Of a stretch of 21,331 bases of DNA, positions 13,239 through 18,970 are shown in pieces. The stretch is from contig CAIWHY010000077.1 of NCBI GenBank assembly GCA_903912585.1, positions 1 through 21,331 on the forward strand, given 5' to 3'. The DNA comes from an uncultured Thermoleophilia bacterium. GTDB taxonomy: Bacteria; Actinomycetota; Thermoleophilia; UBA2241. The notes under the pieces are model-generated. The model made no database searches, was not told the origin of the DNA, and was given only the letters and a program-made list of their open reading frames with translations. A program made the translations under genes and the position numbers. Position 1 is the first letter of the stretch. Every line of letters starts with the position of its first letter.

Positions 13239-14771
13239 CTACGCGCCCAACGCGGCGGCTCGGTAGATCGGCGCCAGCGCCGCGTAGAACTGGCGGTAGG
13301 TCTCGTACATGCGGTCGTAGACCGCCTGGTTGGCCTCTTGAGGCTCGACGACGCGCTTCACCTTGATCAGCTCGTCGACAGCGTCCATGTTCGGATAGAT
13401 CCCCAGCCCGACTGCCACCGCCAGGGCTGCGCCCATCGCTCCGGCTTCGAGGGGGCTCTCGACCACGTTCAGGCGTCTCGTCGTGACATCGGCGATGATC
13501 TGCGTCCACAGCGGGCTGGCGCTCCCGCCGCCGATGGCCTGCATGGCGTCGATCTCGAAGCCCACCTTCTCCATCGCCTCGATGATCCAGCGAATGTGGA
13601 ACGCGATCCCCTCCATCACGGAGCGCGTCAGGTGAGCGCGCGTGTGCCCCATCGACAGCCCGAGGAATCCGCCGCGGGCGTAGTGATCGAGCACGGGGGC
13701 CCGTTCGCCGGACAACCAGGGAGTGAAGAACAGGTTGTCGCTGCCCGCAGGCGCGGTGGCTGCCAGCTCGTCGAACACCTGGTACGTGGAGATGCCGCGC
13801 TCCCCAGCCTCTCGAGCCTCCTCCGCGCCGAGGAGGTTGCGGTACCACTGCAGCGCGCCGCCGCCAGTCTCCATCTCCCCGGCGATGATCCACTTGTCCG
13901 GATCGATGTGGTTGAGCGCCCAGAAGGGCTTCTCGGGATCGTTGCGCAGCGTTGCGCTCGAGACGCCCACCCAGGTGGCGGTGCCGATGCAGAGGTGGGC
14001 CCGCCCTTCCCGGTTCGAGCCGGATCCCGATTGCGCCACCGCCACATCGCCGGCGCAGAGCACCACCGGTGTCCCCGCGGCAAGGCCGGTCTGGCCTGCG
14101 GCTTCGGGCGTCACTCCGCCAAGCACGTGCGTCGACGGAAAGGCCGGTGGCAGCTTCTCCACCGGGATACCGAGCCGGGCGCAGACCTCTTGGTCCCAGG
14201 TCTTGGTGTGGGGATCAAAGAGGAAGAAGACGCTCGCCCCGTGCCAGTCGATGGCCACTTCACCGGTGAGCCGAAAGAGGATGTACTCCTTGCAGTCGAG
14301 CAGCCAGCGCGTGCGCTCCCACAGCTCGGGGCGCTCCTCCTTCAGCCAGAGGATCTTGGGCACAATGTCCTTGGCGGTGGGCATGTTGCCGGTGTGCTCG
14401 TACATGAAGGCCCGCATGTCGGCAGTGAGCAGGCGGTCTGCCTGCTGCACGCTACGCACGTCCAGCCAGCTGAGCATGCGCCCTATCGGACGGCAGGCCT
14501 CGTCCACCGGAAGCAGATTGAACATCTGAGCCGAGACTCCGACGCCCTGCACGTCGTGCGGGTCGATCGCCGACTTCTGGATCACCTCGCGGGTGGTAGT
14601 TGTGAACGCCTGCCACAGCTCGTCCGGGTCCTGCTCGACCCAGTCCGGCCTTGGCGTGTAGACCTCGTAGGGTTGATAGGCCGATTCGACGATCCGGCCC
14701 TCGAGGTCGGTCAGCACCGCCTTGTCGCCGCCGGTGCCGGTGTCGTGGGCCAGGATGTACTTCTGTGGCAT
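13239..14771 (-). CDS. FGGY-family carbohydrate kinase (xylulokinase-like)
   Basis: 510-residue kinase of the hexokinase/actin fold. The first phosphate loop is AHDTGTGGDKAVLTDLEG. Further motifs are PRPDWVEQDPDELW, GVSAQMFNLLPVD, the substrate-domain end TAKDIVPKILWL, then DVAVAQSGSG, IGTATWVGVSS, TPWLSGERAPVLD, AIGGGSASPLWTQIIADV and SPLEAGAMGAALAVAVGLG (ATP domain). It resembles xylulokinase-like subgroups, but the usual DxGTxSxKA loop reads DTGTGGDKA, so the substrate may be another ketose or polyol. The ATG at 14771 is preferred because AAGGTGAGG precedes it; a TTG at 14807 is an alternative. It is the last gene of a regulator/permease/kinase locus, separated from the permease by 129 bases with two hairpins. 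No isomerase, dehydrogenase or aldolase accompanies it. Confidence 0.9.
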   Translation of the reverse strand: MPQKYILAHDTGTGGDKAVLTDLEGRIVESAYQPYEVYTPRPDWVEQDPDELWQAFTTTTREVIQKSAIDPHDVQGVGVSAQMFNLLPVDEACRPIGRMLSWLDVRSVQQADRLLTADMRAFMYEHTGNMPTAKDIVPKILWLKEERPELWERTRWLLDCKEYILFRLTGEVAIDWHGASVFFLFDPHTKTWDQEVCARLGIPVEKLPPAFPSTHVLGGVTPEAAGQTGLAAGTPVVLCAGDVAVAQSGSGSNREGRAHLCIGTATWVGVSSATLRNDPEKPFWALNHIDPDKWIIAGEMETGGGALQWYRNLLGAEEAREAGERGISTYQVFDELAATAPAGSDNLFFTPWLSGERAPVLDHYARGGFLGLSMGHTRAHLTRSVMEGIAFHIRWIIEAMEKVGFEIDAMQAIGGGSASPLWTQIIADVTTRRLNVVESPLEAGAMGAALAVAVGLGIYPNMDAVDELIKVKRVVEPQEANQAVYDRMYETYRQFYAALAPIYRAAALGA

Positions 14772-14816
14772 GCGCCTCACCTTTTCGAGATCGGAATGCG
14801 TGTGCAACCGAAGGGT

Positions 14817-14857
14817 GCGGCGCGACGGCCGCCCGGGGGACGGGGCCGTCGCGCCGC
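14817..14857 (-). promoter_or_regulatory. 14-bp perfect hairpin in the kinase leader
   Basis: Arms gcggcgcgacggcc (14817-14830) and ggccgtcgcgccgc (14844-14857) with a 13-base loop. It lies between the permease stop and the kinase start in the same transcription unit, with no T-tract. Partial terminator, mRNA-stabilising structure or attenuator are all possible. Confidence 0.6.
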
Positions 14858-14861
14858 AAGA

Positions 14862-14880
14862 GCTGCCGTCACAGGGCAGC
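14862..14880 (-). terminator. Second hairpin between permease and kinase genes
   Basis: 6-bp stem, gctgcc and ggcagc, with a 7-base loop, 20 bases past the permease stop. Together with the larger hairpin it may reduce transcription into the kinase gene. Confidence 0.35.
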
Positions 14881-14900
14881 GCGTGTTCTCTGCGCCTGCT

Positions 14901-16388
14901 TCATTCGGAGGGATCCGAGGCGACTGCCTCCTCAGGCTCCAGCGCCTTGCCGGGCATGGTGAGGGAGCGCTTGGTGGCGACCATGTAGATGAAGTAGATC
15001 AGCCCCACTCCGACCATGACCACCAGGTAGATCCAAGGATCCTTGAACGATGCATCCCGGAAGATGGAGAGCTCAAACACGAGCCAGACGAGGGCGACGA
15101 TGATCACCGGCCACTCCCATGCGCCGAGATTGAAGCCCTTCTCAGCCGGCAGTTTGCGCCGTTCGACCACATACAACAGGACGGTCACAAGGTAGATGAT
15201 CGCCGGCATGAGCGTCGCGGCGCTGAACAGCTTGAACAGCACGTCGGTGCGGGTGGCGAATGATGCCAGCACGATCTCGAGCACGACGCCGACTACGACG
15301 GTTGCGATCAAAGGCGTGCGATACGAATGGCTCACGCGGCGGATGGCCTTCCAGCCGGGGAACCGCTCGTCACGCGACATCGCCCACGCGACGCGGCTGG
15401 CGGTGATGAAGATGACGAGGCCGCAGGCGAAGATCGAGAAGAAGACGAGGACGAGGAAGACCTTGCCCACGACCGAGCCGAGCACGTGGTCCACGATGTC
15501 CGCGACCGGTGTGCCCGACTTCGTCAGGGCCGGGATGTCCCAGGTCGCTGCGGTGATGGCGATCAGGAAGAGAAAGCCCAGAACGCCCGAGAGCAGCACC
15601 GACGTCCACATGGCGCGAGGCACGACGCGCTCCGGCTCGTCGGTCTCCTCAGCCAGGTTGCCGCAAGCCTCGAAGCCCACGATGGTGAACGAGCCGAGCA
15701 GGAAGGCGAGCACCCAGGGACTGACATGGGTGAGGGTGCCGATCCCGAAGTACGGCGACGCGCCCGCTGCGGCGCCTTTGCTGAAGAGATGACCCCAGTC
15801 CAGCTTGCCGGCGATCGCGCCGACGACGACGATGAGGATCGTGAGTCCGCCGATGCCGATGAGCTCGGTCCCCACGGCGACATTGTTCACGCGCTCAGAC
15901 CACAACGTCGAGAACATGATCAGCAGACACTGCACGAGGATCACCGCGCCGGTGACGATCCAGGTGTTCGCAGTCGTGCCGACGTAGCCGAAGAGCACTG
16001 GCGCCACGGCCGAAGCGACGGCATAGTCCACGGCCACCACGTCGACAATGAGGAACGCGAACATGAACCAGCCGACGAGCCAGCCGATGTGCGGATTAGC
16101 GAGCCGCGACATCCACTGGTAAGTGTAGCCGGCCAAGGGCATGCGCGAGGCCAGCGCCCCAAACACCAAGGCGACCATCAGCTGCCCCACGATGACGATC
16201 GGCCACGTCCAGATGCCCAGAGGGCCGGCCGTGTTGAGCACAAAAGCATAGGTGGTGAAGATGCCGGTGGTGATGGAGATGAACGAGAAACCGATCGCAA
16301 ACGAGGCGAAGCGCTTGAGGCTTCTATCGAACTCCTGCTTGTAGCCGTACTCGGAAAGGTGGGCGTCCGAGGTGTCCTGTGCGGCCAT
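14901..16388 (-). CDS. APC-superfamily amino acid/amine permease
   Basis: 495-residue secondary transporter with about 12 hydrophobic segments. The N-terminus EFDRSLKRFASFAIGFSFIS and the first helix ending TGIFTTYAF match the amino-acid/choline/GABA permease branch. Other family segments are PLAGYTYQWMSRL, SFTIVGFEACGNLAEETDEPERVVPRAM (quoted in parts: GFEACGNLAEET) and SRVAWAMSRDERFPGW. The ATG at 16388 is chosen for its strong AGGAGGAG ribosome site; the frame upstream to 16511 is not supported. It lies 79 bases after the DeoR-type gene and 129 bases before the sugar kinase. An APC transporter next to a sugar kinase suggests a nitrogen-containing sugar or polyol as substrate, by analogy with FrlA of fructoselysine uptake; that is inference. 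Confidence 0.9.
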   Translation of the reverse strand: MAAQDTSDAHLSEYGYKQEFDRSLKRFASFAIGFSFISITTGIFTTYAFVLNTAGPLGIWTWPIVIVGQLMVALVFGALASRMPLAGYTYQWMSRLANPHIGWLVGWFMFAFLIVDVVAVDYAVASAVAPVLFGYVGTTANTWIVTGAVILVQCLLIMFSTLWSERVNNVAVGTELIGIGGLTILIVVVGAIAGKLDWGHLFSKGAAAGASPYFGIGTLTHVSPWVLAFLLGSFTIVGFEACGNLAEETDEPERVVPRAMWTSVLLSGVLGFLFLIAITAATWDIPALTKSGTPVADIVDHVLGSVVGKVFLVLVFFSIFACGLVIFITASRVAWAMSRDERFPGWKAIRRVSHSYRTPLIATVVVGVVLEIVLASFATRTDVLFKLFSAATLMPAIIYLVTVLLYVVERRKLPAEKGFNLGAWEWPVIIVALVWLVFELSIFRDASFKDPWIYLVVMVGVGLIYFIYMVATKRSLTMPGKALEPEEAVASDPSE

Positions 16389-16400
16389 AATCTCCTCCTT

Positions 16401-16420
16401 CGCCGGCCTCAGGGCCGGCG
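16401..16420 (-). promoter_or_regulatory. 8-bp hairpin before the permease ribosome site
   Basis: cgccggcc (16401-16408), loop tcag, ggccggcg (16413-16420). It sits directly upstream of the permease AGGAGGAG ribosome site and 47 bases after the regulator stop. It may attenuate or insulate permease expression from the regulator gene. Confidence 0.5.
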
Positions 16421-16467
16421 CTCGCTGACTGCGTACTGGTGATGACGCCAGTGCCCCGTGGCCAGGG

Positions 16468-17298
16468 TCAGACCCTTGCCTGCCGACCTCCCTTCGCGGG
16501 AACCCCAGCAATGGCGCTGCCGTCGACGCTCGCGATCATGACGTTCAGTCCGGCGCGTTCGAGGCGGGCGACGTCTGCCGGATCGGCGTGATCGTCGGTG
16601 ATGACCGCGGTGAGAACGGAGACGTCACACACCTTTCCGAAGGCCACCTGCCCAAGCTTGGACGAGTCGGCGAGCACGTAGCGCTCTGCGGCGTGTTCGA
16701 GGATGACTCGGCGAGAGGCGATCTCGTCGGGGTAGTAGTCGGTGACACCCATGTCCGGGTGAACGCCTCCCGATCCCATGAAGGCCCTGTCCGCGAAGTA
16801 GTCACGGAAGAAGGCCTCGCTGACCGGCCCGAAACATGCGAGGTCGCCGGAGCGCACCCGGCCGCCCGACGTGATCACCTCGATGCCTTCGCGACCGGCC
16901 AGGGCATTGGCGACCAAGAGCGAGTTGGTCAGTACGATCCCGCGAAACGCCACGGGCAGCACGTCGGCGAGCTCGGCCACAGTCGTCCCAATGTCCAGAA
17001 TCACCGTATCTCCGGGCCCGATGAGGCCCGCGGCAAGGCGGCCGATCGCCATCTTCCGGTCGCGATGCTGCGTGAGCCGTTTCTCGAAAGCCGGCTCGAA
17101 GGCGCGGGCACTCGTACCGGTCGCGCCGCCGAAGACGCGTCGCACGAGGCCATCCTCCTCCAGAGCCACGAGGTCGCGGCGTATGGTCTCGATCGACACG
17201 CCGAGCTCGTCGGCAAGCTCGGCGGGCTTGACCAGGGAGCGGCTACGTACGCGCTCCATGATGACGAGCCGCCGTTCCTCCGGTATCGCTGCGTTCAT
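16468..17298 (-). CDS. DeoR/GlpR-family transcriptional regulator
   Basis: 276-residue repressor. An N-terminal winged helix-turn-helix (about 10-58) reads PAELADELGVSIETIRRDL and VRRVFGGA, the DeoR signature. The sugar-phosphate sensing DeoRC domain (about 75-235) follows: VILDIGTTVAELADVL, IVLTNSLLVANAL, GGRVRSGDLACFGP and FADRAFMGSGGVHPDMG, then VLADSSKLGQVAFGKVCDV. These regulators respond to phosphorylated sugars made by the kinase they control, here most likely the FGGY kinase. The ATG at 17298 follows GGGGCGGGGAC; the frame runs further upstream to 17475 but over promoter sequence. It is the first gene of the locus and probably autoregulated, since a 10-base-spaced direct repeat overlaps its promoter. 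Confidence 0.92.
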   Translation of the reverse strand: MNAAIPEERRLVIMERVRSRSLVKPAELADELGVSIETIRRDLVALEEDGLVRRVFGGATGTSARAFEPAFEKRLTQHRDRKMAIGRLAAGLIGPGDTVILDIGTTVAELADVLPVAFRGIVLTNSLLVANALAGREGIEVITSGGRVRSGDLACFGPVSEAFFRDYFADRAFMGSGGVHPDMGVTDYYPDEIASRRVILEHAAERYVLADSSKLGQVAFGKVCDVSVLTAVITDDHADPADVARLERAGLNVMIASVDGSAIAGVPAKGGRQARV

Positions 17299-17314
17299 GT
17301 CCCCGCCCCGCTGA

Positions 17315-17357
17315 GGAAGTTTGTGGAAGTCTAAGCATTTCTGCGGGTAAGAGGCAA
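17315..17357 (-). promoter_or_regulatory. Regulator promoter with candidate DeoR operator
   Basis: Minus strand: TTGCCT (17357-17352), 18-base spacer, TAGACT (17333-17328). A direct repeat of ACTTCC (17330-17325 and 17320-17315) is spaced exactly 10 bases, one helical turn, and covers the -10 box and the expected transcript start. Half-site repeats at one-turn spacing are typical DeoR-family operators, so autorepression is likely. Confidence 0.55.
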
Positions 17358-17607
17358 TACTCTGTGGCACCGGTATGGTGCCGGCGCAGCGACGGCCGTC
17401 AGGTACCTGGAGCATTTGGCGCCGCCGCCCGCGGGAATCGCCCCGTTGTGAGCACCGGACGTGGGGTCGTGCCATCAGACGGCACGATCACATGGATTCA
17501 GCCGCCAAATCGGCAGGGCCCGCGGCGAGAGGCCGCGCCGCCGGGTCTCGGAGCTACTCCGGCGGCAGCGGCGTCACCCAATCGAAGAGTGGCGGCGGAG
17601 CCGGGAC

Positions 17608-17613
17608 TATAAT
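17608..17613 (+). promoter_or_regulatory. Consensus -10 box (TATAAT) of the small hypothetical gene
   Basis: A perfect TATAAT, rare in such GC-rich sequence, 88 bases before the ATG at 17702. No clear -35 hexamer; the leader of about 80 bases is GC-rich. Confidence 0.5.
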
Positions 17614-17701
17614 CCGGGGATCCGTGCGCAGCGACGCAACGACGCCGCACGGCGCGCCCCGGCGATGCCGCGGACGCACCGGGCTATCCAGAGGAGGAAC
17701 G

Positions 17702-18070
17702 ATGTCGAGTCGAAGCAAGAACGAGCTCGTCGAGGTCTGGCTGGTGGAGCCAGGCCAGGAGCGTCCGCGCTTCACCTTCCAGCCGGCGCAGCTCGAGTTC
17801 CTCCCTCCCGATGCTCCGCTGCCCGCAGTCGGGGACCTCGTCGTGCTTCCGAGGAAGGTCACCGGCGACGCCAAGGCGCAGGCTTTCGCATGGGGCCGGA
17901 CGCTCGCACCGTTCCGGGTCGTCGAACGGGAGCACGTCTACTTCCGCGCGAAGAACGAGAAGCACGATCCCGCCGATCCCAAGCCGGCGCACTTCGTGAA
18001 GACCCTGCTCTACGTGCGGCGCTTGACGGAGGAGGAGTACGTCGCGACCCCGGGGCAGGCGGCCGGCTGA
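17702..18070 (+). CDS. Conserved-looking small hypothetical protein
   Basis: 122-residue soluble protein, not recognised. It begins MSSRSKNELVEVWLVEPGQ and contains LPAVGDLVVLPRKVTG, LAPFRVVEREHVYFRAKN and HFVKTLLYVRRLTEEEYV. Alternating strands with a 'VGDLV' turn suggest a small beta-barrel (SH3- or OB-like), which is only an inference. The start is well defined by AGGAGG 4 bases upstream, and a TATAAT box lies 88 bases upstream. It is a single-gene unit, divergent from the DeoR regulator and convergent with the universal stress protein gene. No signal peptide, membrane segment or Cys is present. Confidence 0.75.
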   Translation: MSSRSKNELVEVWLVEPGQERPRFTFQPAQLEFLPPDAPLPAVGDLVVLPRKVTGDAKAQAFAWGRTLAPFRVVEREHVYFRAKNEKHDPADPKPAHFVKTLLYVRRLTEEEYVATPGQAAG

Positions 18071-18124
18071 GCCGCCGGCGCGTGGCTGAGCCGGCGACGC
18101 GTGGGTGAGCCGCCGGCGCATTGG
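18068..18124. repeat. Three 19-base tandem repeats at the stop codon
   Basis: Units start at 18068, 18087 and 18106, each beginning TGAGCCG; the first is TGAGCCGCCGGCGCGTGGC. The first unit contains the stop codon of the hypothetical gene. The array fills most of the 68-base gap between convergent genes and contains short GC stems (gccggc) that could act in termination. Confidence 0.75.
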
Positions 18125-18138
18125 TAGGCAGCCGGCGG

Positions 18139-18951
18139 TCAGCCGCCCTCGGGGCCCTGCGGGATGATCAGCAGCGGGCACGGCGCGGTCTCGAGCAGCT
18201 CGCGCACGACGGCGCCGTGGCCGTCCGCGAACGAGCCGTTCCAGGAGAGGACGATGAGCTCGGCGCCGTCGGCGCGCGCCTCTTCGGCGATGGCGAGCGC
18301 GGGCGTGCCCACGCGCACGGCGACGCGGTGCCGGCCACCCTCGGGGCACTGCGAGAAGCGCATCGTGAACTCCTCCTGCCAGGCGCTCCACTCGTAGTGC
18401 TCCTGGTCCATGATGCGCGGCGCCGGGAAGCTGCCGGTCTCGCCGGGCGTCGAGCCGGTGACGACGTGCAGTATCACGATCTCACGGCCGCGCTTGCAGA
18501 AGGCGTCGTCGGCGCGCTTCATGGCGACCGACGCCGAAGGGCTGCCCTCGAGCGGCACGACGAGGCGCCGCAGGCTGGTGAGCGGGCGCATGCCCGGCCT
18601 CACCAGCAGGAGCGGCGCCGCGCCGGAAGCCAGCATCGCCTCAGCTACGTGCCCGAAACGGCCCGCGGCGTTGGCCTTGCGCTTGCCTTTGTTGACGGGC
18701 GAGGGATGCAGCCCCACGGCGATGGCCTGCAGGTCGGCTTTGGCGGCGAGGCCGGCGAGCGTCGCCGCGGCCTCGCCTTCCAGGTCTATGACTTCGAGGT
18801 CGGCAAGGTCGGCGCTGCCCAGCTCGACGCCGCCGGCCTCATGCACGTGCACCACGCGTGGCTCCCAGCCGGCGGCTTTGGCCAGGTTGCGCGCACTGGC
18901 CACGAGCTCCTCGTCCGCGCGCGTGTCGGCGACCGCGATCAGCAGGGTCAT
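18139..18951 (-). CDS. Tandem universal stress protein (two UspA domains)
   Basis: 270-residue protein with two UspA-type folds. The first (about 1-118) starts TLLIAVADTRADEELVASA and ends ASGAAPLLLVRPG. The second (about 125-265) starts RRLVVPLEGSPSASVAMKRA and ends VVRELLETAPCPLLIIP. In the second copy the nucleotide-loop region, LSWNGSFADGHGAVVRELL, deviates from the GxxGxxxxxxGS consensus of ATP-binding Usps, so ATP binding is uncertain. The ATG has GGGAGGT about 10 bases upstream and lies 19 bases after the GH65 stop, so it is probably cotranscribed with that gene. The role is presumed stress or starvation response. Confidence 0.85.
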   Translation of the reverse strand: MTLLIAVADTRADEELVASARNLAKAAGWEPRVVHVHEAGGVELGSADLADLEVIDLEGEAAATLAGLAAKADLQAIAVGLHPSPVNKGKRKANAAGRFGHVAEAMLASGAAPLLLVRPGMRPLTSLRRLVVPLEGSPSASVAMKRADDAFCKRGREIVILHVVTGSTPGETGSFPAPRIMDQEHYEWSAWQEEFTMRFSQCPEGGRHRVAVRVGTPALAIAEEARADGAELIVLSWNGSFADGHGAVVRELLETAPCPLLIIPQGPEGG

Positions 18952-18970
18952 GAGGCGTCGACCTCCCGGT

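Larger units (their letters stand above)
17299..17701. other. 403-base divergent intergenic region without a gene
   Basis: Holds the regulator promoter on the left and a TATAAT box on the right. In between are two small hairpins: ggcacc and ggtgcc at 17366-17382, and tcgtgcc and ggcacga at about 17468-17488. Both contain the word ggcac and could be further regulator half-sites. Open frames here lack ribosome sites and recognisable content. Confidence 0.5.

Noticed and set aside
13338..16442. Long plus-strand frames opposite the kinase and permease genes
   Set aside because: His/Gln/Asp-rich shadow composition, no domains, and the opposite strand encodes clear FGGY and APC families.
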